Shown here one piece after another: positions 1 through 7,127 of a DNA stretch of 64,000 nucleotides (position 1 is the stretch's first letter; each line of letters begins with the position of its first letter). The stretch is from Paenibacillus sp. SYP-B4298. Lineage in GTDB: Bacteria > Bacillota > Bacilli > Paenibacillales > Paenibacillaceae. A program made the position numbers and the translations under genes. The stretch covers positions 3,518,001 through 3,582,000 of the forward strand of contig NZ_CP115484.1 of the NCBI RefSeq assembly GCF_027627475.1, written 5' to 3'. The notes beneath the pieces are model-generated. The model was not told the DNA's origin. It ran no database searches and saw nothing but the letters and a program-made list of their open reading frames with translations.

Positions 1-56
1 AGGGCATCATCTACCCTCCCTATCATCTGAATCTGGCCAAGCTGTTTGAACAATAG
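1..56 (+). CDS. 3' end of an unidentified gene
   Basis: An open frame enters from the left edge and stops with TAG at 54-56. The last residues read IIYPPYHLNLAKLFEQ. It lies 15 bases before the MDR gene on the same strand, so the two are probably cotranscribed. The tail is too short to name a family. Confidence 0.45.
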   Translation, partial: GIIYPPYHLNLAKLFEQ

Positions 57-71
57 CGGAGCAGCAGGAGC

Positions 72-1103
72 ATGATAGAGCCCGCCTCTCATCTCGCAAT
101 TAGCTATTATCGCTATGGCGAGCCGTTGGATGTGCTGAGATTGACGCGCAAGCGTTCGGCTTCGCCTGGCAGAGGACAACTGGCGGTGCGCATGTTAGCC
201 CGTCCGATCAATCCGTCCGATCTGATTCCGGTTCGCGGCGCGTATGCTCACCGGATTGCACTGCCTGCAATAGCCGGATATGAAGGTGTAGGAATCGTCG
301 AGGCGGTAGGCGAGGATGTGCCGTCATCGTGGCTCGGGATGCGTGTTCTTCCACTGCGGGGAGAAGGAACCTGGCAGGACGTTGTCCTGTCCCCTGCCTG
401 CTGGGCGGTGCGCATCCCTTCGTTGTTAAGCGATGAGGAGGCTTGTCAGCTATACATTAACCCGGTCACTGCATGGCTGCTGTTAACCGAGCGGTTGCGG
501 CTGGCTCCGGGAGCGCTGCTCCTGCTCAATGCCGGCGCCTCGTCCTTCGCCAGAACGGCGGCGCAGTTGGCCCAGGAGCTAGGCATTCGGCTCGTATGCA
601 TCCTGCGCGGCAGCAAGCCAGGCGAACAGGCGTTGCATAAGCTGAAGCTGCGCGAGCAGGAGCTGCTTCAATTAGGCGCCTGGCAGACAATAATCAGTGG
701 CGATGGCCTGGAGCTAGAGCAGGAGCTATGCAGTTGGAACGGCGGGCTCGGTGCCGATGCTGCTATCGACTGCGTTGGCGGAGCGGAGGCGGCACGTCTG
801 CTAAGCTATGTGCGCTGCGGCGGGCAGGCCGTCAGCATCGGCCTGCTGTCCGGCAAGCCATTCACCGGGTATGCGGAAGCCCAGCGGCGGCGGCTTCACT
901 ACAGCAGCTTTCACCTCCGCCACTGGCTGGCCACGGTATCCCCGGCGGAGTGGCAGCTTGTCTTCGCCAGGCTGAATGAACTTATCTGCTCCCGCAGGCT
1001 TGTCCTGCCAGCAGTCGCAGCGAGCTACCCGCTTAGCCGCTTCCAGGACGCCCTGCGCGAGCAGGCACAGCCGGGACGAGCTGGGAAGCTGCTGTTGACC
1101 TGA
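72..1103 (+). CDS. Zinc-type alcohol dehydrogenase / quinone reductase-like MDR protein
   Basis: 343 aa member of the medium-chain dehydrogenase/reductase superfamily, expected to be a cytosolic NAD(P)H-dependent oxidoreductase. The N-terminal GroES-like half carries the NPSDL motif and GYEGVGIVEAVG near residues 70-80. The Rossmann half begins near residue 150 (LLLNAGASSFARTAAQLA) and continues with GADAAIDCVGG. The cysteine cluster of a structural zinc site is not seen, so a quinone reductase or enoyl reductase type is more likely than a true zinc alcohol dehydrogenase. The start is preceded by CGGAG about 9 bases upstream. It follows the partial gene at the left edge closely. The substrate cannot be read from sequence. 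Confidence 0.75.
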   Translation: MIEPASHLAISYYRYGEPLDVLRLTRKRSASPGRGQLAVRMLARPINPSDLIPVRGAYAHRIALPAIAGYEGVGIVEAVGEDVPSSWLGMRVLPLRGEGTWQDVVLSPACWAVRIPSLLSDEEACQLYINPVTAWLLLTERLRLAPGALLLLNAGASSFARTAAQLAQELGIRLVCILRGSKPGEQALHKLKLREQELLQLGAWQTIISGDGLELEQELCSWNGGLGADAAIDCVGGAEAARLLSYVRCGGQAVSIGLLSGKPFTGYAEAQRRRLHYSSFHLRHWLATVSPAEWQLVFARLNELICSRRLVLPAVAASYPLSRFQDALREQAQPGRAGKLLLT

Positions 1104-1400
1104 CCGTCTGAGGCAGCGGAACGACAAGATAGGATCAATTGCCACACGCAGCTCCCAGCGCGCGGTGACTGTGGCCGCGATCGGCCACAGCCGCCCCACT
1201 CGCTTGTTCCCGCACCGGGCACGCGCACGGCTTCGCGCTCCAGCTTCATCGCCCGCATGATCGAAGCCATGTCGCCGTCGTATGCAGCAATAAGGCCGTG
1301 CCTGGCTGCGCTGCTCCTGTTCATCGAGCATGGCGGCACTAGCCTGACATGGCCTTATCCTGTTCCTTGTGCAGACAGAGAACTCACGCGAGCGAGAACT
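1104..1400. other. Intergenic stretch without a supported gene
   Basis: About 300 bases between the MDR gene and the 3' end of yunC. Minus-strand frames here are arginine- and cysteine-rich, continue antisense into the MDR gene and have no convincing ribosome binding site. No terminator with a clear T-run was recognised. Confidence 0.4.
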
Positions 1401-1703
1401 CTACGCCATCAGCATGAGCGCGTCATACCCCTTCATCCCGACTGTGATGCCGAGCGACTCTGCTGCATCCGTTACAGACTCCAGCGGCGCAGCCAGCAGT
1501 TCATCCAGTGTGCGCACGCCTACAGCCCGTCCAGCGATAATACCTCTGTCCTTCAAGCGTTCGTTAAGAAGCCCGACATCGAGAGCGCCGCACATGATAT
1601 ACCCTCGATCAGTAGAAAGCGTCAACAGCGTCGTCTTAGGCAGCTTAACCTCCACCCCTAGGACAGTGATGTCCCCTACAGTGTACGGAACCATCCGAAT
1701 CAT
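1401..1703 (-). CDS. yunC: YunC family protein (DUF1805)
   Basis: 100 aa, the usual length for YunC. The family signature is clear: VKLPKTTLL near residue 20, then GYIMCGALDVGLLNERL and GIIAGRAVGVRTLDELL, then APLESVTDAAE. The ATG follows AAGGAGG with suitable spacing. The function of YunC is not established; it is a small conserved cytosolic protein of Bacillales, and in B. subtilis it lies next to yunD. No yunB or yunD neighbour is visible here. Confidence 0.85.
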   Translation of the reverse strand: MIRMVPYTVGDITVLGVEVKLPKTTLLTLSTDRGYIMCGALDVGLLNERLKDRGIIAGRAVGVRTLDELLAAPLESVTDAAESLGITVGMKGYDALMLMA

Positions 1704-1953
1704 AGCTCCATCCTCCTTCTTACAATATGAACGGCTGACTATCCTACCTTAGGCGATCCATAGACTCGAGCATATCCACCCTTTCCTGCTGGATACGGAC
1801 TTAGTTGATTCAGTTAGGCAGCCGAATCGGCACATACGACTTGCTGCTCTCCTCCATACTCTCTCTGTCCTAAGTCAGCATATGCGTACTGCTGTTATCG
1901 GTGTGGGTAGCTGTCCTGTTGCTGTTCGCAGCGATGATCAATTACGGCGCAGA

Positions 1954-2427
1954 TTAACTACGTTCCTTGCCTTTGCTTCTGCCCTTTCCTTCCCGCCCGC
2001 TCTTCTGACTGTCGTATGACTCCTCTCCAAGCGCTGTCTTATTCCTCACCACAGCAACAAGCTTATTCAAAAATCCAAGCTGCAGCCCCATCCGGTTGCC
2101 ATTCTCAATGATGCTGATCAGTTCAATGACACAAAACGCGCCAGAGATGCTGTCTGTGATCACCCCTCTGCTCTTGAGTACAGCCATTTCCACCATCAGC
2201 ACCGCACAGATGAGCAGCATCGTATAGATTTTTTTCAACAATCCCTTGTAGCCTTTGGAGCTCTTGAGCCCTTCAGTTACGTAGGCAGCAATAATCCCTG
2301 TAATAAAATCCACAGCCATCAAGCCGAGCAATATCGTAAATACAACCCCGAACAATCCGGTAAATACCGACACAATGCCTGCTGCTACACTAGATACCGT
2401 CTTAACCATAATATCAACTCTATCCAT
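1954..2427 (-). CDS. Phage-type holin (holin_4 / toxin-secretion holin family)
   Basis: 157 aa. Hydrophobic segments lie near residues 8-35, 63-80 and 88-105. The sequence GLMAVDFITGIIAAYVTEGL followed by SSKGYKGLLKKI is typical of the holin_4_1 / toxin-secretion holin family, and a positively charged tail (KSGREGKGRSKGKERS) ends the protein. The ATG at 2427 has a strong GAGGAGGTGGGG site just upstream. Family members make membrane lesions that release endolysin or exported toxins. No endolysin, tail or integrase gene is nearby, so this is a stand-alone holin, either a prophage relic or a domesticated secretion or lysis gene. Confidence 0.75.
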   Translation of the reverse strand: MDRVDIMVKTVSSVAAGIVSVFTGLFGVVFTILLGLMAVDFITGIIAAYVTEGLKSSKGYKGLLKKIYTMLLICAVLMVEMAVLKSRGVITDSISGAFCVIELISIIENGNRMGLQLGFLNKLVAVVRNKTALGEESYDSQKSGREGKGRSKGKERS

Positions 2428-2624
2428 TACCCCACCTCCTCACTGTACGCAGCCTGCGGCCACTGTCGATTCTCACCGTACAGGCTGCAATTCGGGTTAG
2501 CATCGTCGCCATCATCCCCCCTTCTAAAGTTCCTAAACGGAACATTTCTAAATCTATTATACGAATAAACGTTCCCATTGTCCACCAATTTTTGTGCCTG
2601 CTTCAAGTTCCTCAGCCCTACCAA
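2427..2624 (-). CDS. Possible small leader ORF overlapping the holin start
   Basis: 65-codon frame with a TTG start directly after an in-frame stop. It is polar, with YNRFRNVPFRNF-like and Asp/Asn-rich stretches, and its stop overlaps the holin ATG, so it would be translationally coupled. The holin ribosome binding site lies in its last codons. No clear ribosome binding site or family was recognised, so it may be untranslated leader. Confidence 0.25.
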   Translation of the reverse strand: MVGLRNLKQAQKLVDNGNVYSYNRFRNVPFRNFRRGDDGDDANPNCSLYGENRQWPQAAYSEEVG

Positions 2625-2725
2625 ATTAAAAAATGTTCATTTAATCACGACTAGTCAAATAGGACTATGTACAAATGATTTTTAGTGTTATAGTATTAGT
2701 AGTTTTGTTAAGGGAGCGAAAAAAA

Positions 2726-3229
2726 ATGACCTTATCTCAAGGCAAGGGACCTAATGCCCACTTATTTCAAGTCGAAATATTGATCGAGGGAGAAACCAAT
2801 TCCATTGCGTTCGAGAAGCTTCTGAATATATTGAACCGATCAGAGGCCATCGATTTTCGCATCACCTCAGGAGTCGAGCTTGGCCGCGTCATCGAACAAT
2901 TGACCGCCAGCCCGGCACTAGCATCGCCACCCGCTGCTCCCCCCTCTCGGGCTAAGGAGAAACAGGAGACGCACAAGGCTGCCGCAGCCAAAGAAAGCAA
3001 GAAGACCTCCTCCTCAGAGGAAAATGAAGTGACGACACGGATTCTCAAATATATCAAGGAAAATCGTCTGATTCGCCTCTATGTCAACAAAGGCCTGGGC
3101 AGGCAACTCAGCATACCTTGCCGAATTATTAGCCTCGATCAGACCAAGCATGTGTTAACTGTCTATCATGTGGATGAAAAACAGGTGTACACCTTTTCGT
3201 TGTTTGAAATTGATGATTTCGTGGAATAG
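2726..3229 (+). CDS. Hypothetical protein with a C-terminal beta domain
   Basis: 167 aa from the ATG at 2726, chosen because AAGGGAG precedes it; an upstream in-frame ATG at 2675 would add a hydrophobic stretch but lacks a site. Residues 1-65 look globular (LFQVEILIEGETNSIAFEKL). Residues 70-105 are a low-complexity Ala/Pro/Lys/Ser linker. The last 60 residues (LIRLYVNKGLGRQLSIPCRI, then TFSLFEIDDFVE) resemble a small all-beta domain of WYL or Sm-like type. Function unknown. The gene is divergent from the holin. Confidence 0.7.
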   Translation: MTLSQGKGPNAHLFQVEILIEGETNSIAFEKLLNILNRSEAIDFRITSGVELGRVIEQLTASPALASPPAAPPSRAKEKQETHKAAAAKESKKTSSSEENEVTTRILKYIKENRLIRLYVNKGLGRQLSIPCRIISLDQTKHVLTVYHVDEKQVYTFSLFEIDDFVE

Positions 3230-3422
3230 CCTCTTATTAAGTTGATACCAGTACGAGCTGACAATGCATCTTGGCAGTTACATATAAGTGCACTGCACAC
3301 TTCCCCTTCGTATCTGGCTGATGCCTCTCTTCATGCAACAGAATGCACAAGCGGCGATCTTCTATCTGCCTATCGCGAACCATTTCACCGTATTCCGTAT
3401 TGTCCAGCATTCTCTTCAATAT

Positions 3423-3479
3423 ACAAACCGGGCTTCAAAACGGCAGCAATGACTGCTCCCGCTTTGAAGCCCGGTTTGT
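3423..3479. terminator. Bidirectional stem-loop between convergent genes
   Basis: Perfect 17-base arms, ACAAACCGGGCTTCAAA at 3423-3439 and its complement at 3463-3479, with a second small GCAG/CTGC stem in the loop. It separates the plus-strand gene ending at 3229 from the minus-strand EAL gene ending at 3518. T-runs are weak on both sides. Confidence 0.6.
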
Positions 3480-3517
3480 TGTATTTATTATGCTATAGCG
3501 ACTATAGCGTCACCGTA

Positions 3518-5461
3518 CTAGCCTGGTATCTCCTGATTCTTGCGGCCTTCCTCCGCTAATATATCAGCGATGCGATCACATGGCAGCGGCGGGTTCCAGT
3601 AGTAGCCTTGAATTTCGTCACAGTTATGCTGCTTCAAAAAATTCAACTGCTCCTCCGTCTCGACCCCCTCGGCGATTACCTGCATATGCAGATTATGTGC
3701 CATCGCAATAATAGCCGTAACGATCGCAGCATCGTCCGGGTCCTGCTGAATATCGCGTACAAATGAACGATCAATCTTCAAGCGGCTGATCGGCAAATTT
3801 TTCAGATAGTTGAGCGAGCTGTAGCCTGTCCCGAAATCATCAATGCTAATCCGCACACCCAGCTTGGTCAGCTCGAGCAGCGATTGGGTCGCATGCTGCA
3901 CGTCCATCGTCATCGTCTCGGTGATCTCCAGCTCCAGATAGCAGGGAGCCATCCCTGTCTTGTGAAGTACACCCGCTACCTTCTCCGCCAGATTCTGTTG
4001 TGTGAACTGACGAATGGACAGATTGACGGATACAGGGATCGCCGGTAAGCCGGCATCCTGCCAAAGCTTATTTTGCCTGCATGCCTCCTCCAGCACCCAT
4101 TCTCCCAACTGGACGATCATACCGCTTTCCTCTGCTAACGGAATAAAATATCCTGGCGACACCATGCCGCGCTCTGGATGCTGCCAACGAATTAGCGCCT
4201 CCAGACCGATCAATCTACCTGTCATCAAATGGTACTGCGGTTGATAATACAAGACAAATTCATTGCGCTGAATAGCTCGCCGCAGCTCATGCTGCAAAGT
4301 CAGCCGCTCCAGCGAAGAACTATTCCATTCCTCGGAATAGAGCAGAATATCATTGCGCCCCTTCTCCTTTACTCGGTTCAGCGCCATATCTGCTTTTTTG
4401 ATGATACTGCTGGCATCAGGGTCATTGCGATTCGTGGCGATGCCGATGCTGGCCGTGACATGAAATGGGAATCCCTGCATCTCGAACGGCTCCTCCAACG
4501 TTGCAAGCAGCTCCTGCGCCTTCTCCAGCAGCTCTGCCTCCGATTGAAGCGAGACGAACAGCACAGCGAATTCATCCCCCTCCATACGCGCGCCCATATC
4601 TTCACCAGACAGCCCCCGTGTGAACCGCTCCGCTACCTGCAGCAGCAGCATATCTCCGAACTCACGGCCAAAGGAATCATTAATGAGCTTGAACTGGTCA
4701 ATATCAAGGTAAAGCATCCCGACAAACTGTTCCCCTGAACGCTCCAGCACCTCATGGAAATGCGTCATAAACATTCGGCGGTTCGGCAGCCCCGTCATGT
4801 CATCATAGTAGGCCATATACCGGATACGCTCATTATTGCGCTTGCGGTCGCTAATATCCTGACCGATCACAACCGCTCCAGTGATGGTGTTTTTCTGAAT
4901 CAGCGGCAGGCAGACCAGTTGAACCTCCAGCTCGGAGCCTGTCTTATGTATAATCGTTGCCGAATACTGCTGCATGGCGCCCCCGAGCACCAGTTCAATG
5001 CTCTTTGCGAGCTGCTCCTTGTCTGGGGCCGAGAACAACACGTGGAATTCTTCACTCATCAGCTCTGCCTTGCGATAGCCGAACAGTTGCGAGGTGGCCT
5101 CATTCATGGTGACCAATCGGCCTGCGCCGTCCAATATGAGCATCGGGAACGGGCTGTATGTAATAATTGAATACGCAATCTGGGCGCTCAAGTCAGAAGC
5201 CTGCTTGGGGTTGGCATCGCGAGCGAATTGTCTGTGCAGCAGCAGCACGATTCCGATCATGCCTGCAATGCTTACTGCAACAATGGAAATCTTAGCATGC
5301 TGGGGAGCCAGAAGCCTGTCCGCATACATGATCCAGCTTGCGACGATGACGATGATGCCCGCAACTGCGGCCCAAGCGGCTTTGGATAGCGATAATGCCA
5401 TCCGCCGACTCTCTCTCGAAGCGATTTCTGTTACCGGCACAAGCGAAACATCCTTCCTCAT
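3518..5461 (-). CDS. Membrane PAS-GGDEF-EAL protein, likely c-di-GMP phosphodiesterase
   Basis: 647 aa. Two transmembrane segments lie near residues 28-46 and 57-76, then a PAS/PAC domain (about 92-205), a GGDEF domain (about 215-375) and an EAL domain (about 385-635). The cyclase signature at 294-298 is EGDEF instead of GGDEF, so cyclase activity is doubtful and this domain may act as a GTP-binding regulator. The EAL domain looks complete: EAL at 421-423, the ITE and DDFGTGYSSL motifs, LKIDRSF, AEGVET and EIQGYYW. The net predicted effect is hydrolysis of c-di-GMP, which lowers the signal that favours sessile growth. The ATG at 5461 has a poor ribosome binding site; GTG at 5440, preceded by AGGAAGG, is an alternative start. 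Confidence 0.85.
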   Translation of the reverse strand: MRKDVSLVPVTEIASRESRRMALSLSKAAWAAVAGIIVIVASWIMYADRLLAPQHAKISIVAVSIAGMIGIVLLLHRQFARDANPKQASDLSAQIAYSIITYSPFPMLILDGAGRLVTMNEATSQLFGYRKAELMSEEFHVLFSAPDKEQLAKSIELVLGGAMQQYSATIIHKTGSELEVQLVCLPLIQKNTITGAVVIGQDISDRKRNNERIRYMAYYDDMTGLPNRRMFMTHFHEVLERSGEQFVGMLYLDIDQFKLINDSFGREFGDMLLLQVAERFTRGLSGEDMGARMEGDEFAVLFVSLQSEAELLEKAQELLATLEEPFEMQGFPFHVTASIGIATNRNDPDASSIIKKADMALNRVKEKGRNDILLYSEEWNSSSLERLTLQHELRRAIQRNEFVLYYQPQYHLMTGRLIGLEALIRWQHPERGMVSPGYFIPLAEESGMIVQLGEWVLEEACRQNKLWQDAGLPAIPVSVNLSIRQFTQQNLAEKVAGVLHKTGMAPCYLELEITETMTMDVQHATQSLLELTKLGVRISIDDFGTGYSSLNYLKNLPISRLKIDRSFVRDIQQDPDDAAIVTAIIAMAHNLHMQVIAEGVETEEQLNFLKQHNCDEIQGYYWNPPLPCDRIADILAEEGRKNQEIPG

Positions 5462-5554
5462 TCAGACTTGCAGAGCACATAGATTCAGCTAGCAATGAAG
5501 GCACTGAATCAGGCGAAGTCGAGCATTACCCTGTCTTGTTTATATAATACTCTC

Positions 5555-5585
5555 ATTATAAACGATAACCGGTATCCGGTCATCG
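5555..5585 (-). promoter_or_regulatory. Promoter with a palindromic element upstream of the EAL gene
   Basis: Minus-strand -10 TATAAT (5555-5560) and a weak -35 ATGACC (5578-5583), 17 bases apart. An inverted repeat with one mismatch, CGATAACCGG / CCGGTCATCG (5563-5585), covers the spacer and the -35 box, as an operator would. Confidence 0.45.
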
Positions 5586-5732
5586 ATATTTTTATTAATT
5601 TTATCCAGTTTCTTTGTTATCTCTGTCTTCCCGCCGTTTATCGACAGCAATATTCTCCAATACCTGCAGCCAGAAGCTGTCAGCTCCCCTGCTAGCTGCA
5701 TGTCCCACGGCTCGCTGACTGGCAACCCTTAA

Positions 5733-6116
5733 TCAGTTTCGTTGTCCATGCTTCCAGGCCGCTAGCATCAGCAGTACCCAACCAACGATGAAGGACATTC
5801 CGCCAAATGGTGCAACAATGCCCAGCTTCGTGTAGCCAGTCAAGCTGAGGACATACAGACTGCCAGAGAACAGGAGGATACCAAGCTGCAGCAATCTGCC
5901 TGACCATACAAGCAGTCTCCCGCCCCCAAGCTTGTCGGATAGTACCCCTACCAGCAACAGCCCCAGTGCGTGATACATCTGATAGCGAACAGCCGTCTCG
6001 TAATTTTCCAGCATTCGCTCGCTCAATTTGCCTTCCAGACCATGCGCGCCGAACGCGCCCAGCGCAACGGCAAGCAGCGCGTACAACGCTCCATAGACAA
6101 CAAATCGTGACATCAT
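5733..6116 (-). CDS. DUF423 family small membrane protein (YwdK-like)
   Basis: About 127 aa with four hydrophobic segments. Family marks are the N-terminal GALYALLAVALGAFGAHGL, then YQMYHALGLLLVG in the middle and APFGGMSFIVGW near the end. ATG at 6116 is preferred because GGAAG lies 11 bases upstream; a GTG at 6128 is directly against that site. DUF423 proteins are widespread inner-membrane proteins of unknown function. Confidence 0.8.
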   Translation of the reverse strand: MMSRFVVYGALYALLAVALGAFGAHGLEGKLSERMLENYETAVRYQMYHALGLLLVGVLSDKLGGGRLLVWSGRLLQLGILLFSGSLYVLSLTGYTKLGIVAPFGGMSFIVGWVLLMLAAWKHGQRN

Positions 6117-6279
6117 ACAGGTATGCACTTCCTTTTCTTTGGTGTATAATTTTACAAACGTCGGTATGCCGCTTGCCCCAAGCTTTTCACTTCCACAGCT
6201 CTACTCGCCCTTAATGAAGGGTCGACAGACAGGCAAGCGACATGCGGAACAATAGGCTCAAAGGAGAATCAACGAAACG

Positions 6280-6690
6280 ATGGAAATTTCTGAACACCAG
6301 GCAGACAGGCAGCCAGAGGAGCAGCAGCATAACGAGCTCAAGCAATCTGCTCTTGGGATAGCAGCCTTCGTCATTGGCATAATCAGCATATTGGGCCTTC
6401 TCGGCATCTTCCTGATGATGTTATCCAGCTCTGTCCCGGCCTTGCCCTTAGATGGCAGCATTCCCAACTTCACCGAAGAAAACGCAGCGGAGTATATGCC
6501 GCTCGTCATCGGCGGACTGCTGATTCTGTTGATCCTCATTATGAGTGCTGTCGGGCTTGTACTGGGCATCATCGGCCTTGCCGTCAAGCATCGCCGCAAA
6601 GCCTTCGCCATCGTCGGCGTCGTCCTGAACGGCTTGCTGCTCGCCTCTTTCCTGCTTATGTTCCTCTCCTCCAAGGTGATGCTAGGGTAG
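6280..6690 (+). CDS. DUF4190-like membrane protein
   Basis: 136 aa. A charged, Gln/Glu-rich N-terminus (1-22) is followed by two hydrophobic regions: ALGIAAFVIGIISILGLLGI (24-43) with continuing helix, and a double segment near 75-125 with the GLVLGIIGLAVKHRRKAFAI pattern typical of DUF4190-type proteins. AAAGGAG lies upstream of the ATG. The role is unknown. Confidence 0.7.
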   Translation: MEISEHQADRQPEEQQHNELKQSALGIAAFVIGIISILGLLGIFLMMLSSSVPALPLDGSIPNFTEENAAEYMPLVIGGLLILLILIMSAVGLVLGIIGLAVKHRRKAFAIVGVVLNGLLLASFLLMFLSSKVMLG

Positions 6691-6726
6691 AGGACGAACG
6701 AGAGGACGAACGAGAAGACGAACGAC
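6691..6726. repeat. Three 12-bp direct repeats after a stop codon
   Basis: Three consecutive 12-mers, AGGACGAACGAG, AGGACGAACGAG and AAGACGAACGAC, immediately follow the TAG of the preceding gene. The unit shares AGGACG with the 39-bp repeat tract further on. Confidence 0.75.
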
Positions 6727-6760
6727 TACCATTTAGCTCCTCCCTATCTGCAGTAGGGAA

Positions 6761-6788
6761 CCCGCAGGCAGACTGGCCTGCGGGTCTT
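6761..6788 (+). terminator. Rho-independent terminator
   Basis: CCCGCAGGC (6761-6769) pairs with GCCTGCGGG (6776-6784), followed by TCTTT. It closes the DUF4190-like gene. Confidence 0.7.
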
Positions 6789-6815
6789 TGGTGTGCGAAG
6801 CAGCAGGCACTGCTA

Positions 6816-7092
6816 GCCGGAAGGACGGCTTGTCCTCGCTACTGCTCGCGGGGCGGCCGGGAGCACGCCTGTCTTCGCAACGCACGCAGGACAGCCGGGA
6901 GGACGCCTGTCTTCGCTACTGCTCGCGGGACAGCCGGGAGGACGCTTGTCTTCGCTACTGATCGCGGGCCGGGAGGACGCTTGTCTTCGCTACTGATCGC
7001 GGGGCGGCCGGGAGGACGCCTGTCTTCGCTACTGCACGCAGGACAGCCGGGAGGACGCTGTCTTCGCTACTGATCGCGGGGCGGCCGGAACG
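6816..7092. repeat. Degenerate 39-bp tandem repeat, seven units
   Basis: Seven head-to-tail copies begin at 6816, 6856, 6894, 6933, 6968, 7007 and 7046, with a truncated eighth at 7084. The typical unit is 39 bp and begins GCCGGGAGGACGC, then TGTCTTCGCTACTG. Spacings are 40, 38, 39, 35, 39, 39 and 38, so no single reading frame survives. Two alternating end variants occur, GGGGCG and GGACA. The tract fills the gap before the 3' end of sbcC. Confidence 0.85.
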
Positions 7093-7127
7093 TCGGCTCA
7101 CTGCGAGACAGCAGGCGGCTCCTCTTG

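Noticed and set aside
801-1339. Two overlapping minus-strand frames across the MDR gene end and the gap before yunC
   Set aside because: They run antisense into a well-defined dehydrogenase, lack ribosome binding sites and have Arg/Cys-rich noise composition.
1871-1957. Short hydrophobic frame on the plus strand near the holin 3' end
   Set aside because: It begins right after a stop without an acceptable start codon or ribosome binding site.
3237-3419. 60-codon minus-strand frame between two convergent genes
   Set aside because: No ribosome binding site; it sits just behind a long terminator hairpin and resembles no family.
5586-5733. Possible c-di-GMP riboswitch before the EAL gene, suggested by GGGTTGCCAG and GGGACATGCAGC on the minus strand
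   Set aside because: The conserved GEMM core and its tetraloop-receptor pattern are missing, and the likely promoter lies downstream of the segment, so it would not be transcribed with the gene.
6816-7092. CRISPR array
   Set aside because: The 39-bp units abut directly with no unique spacers, and no cas genes are present.
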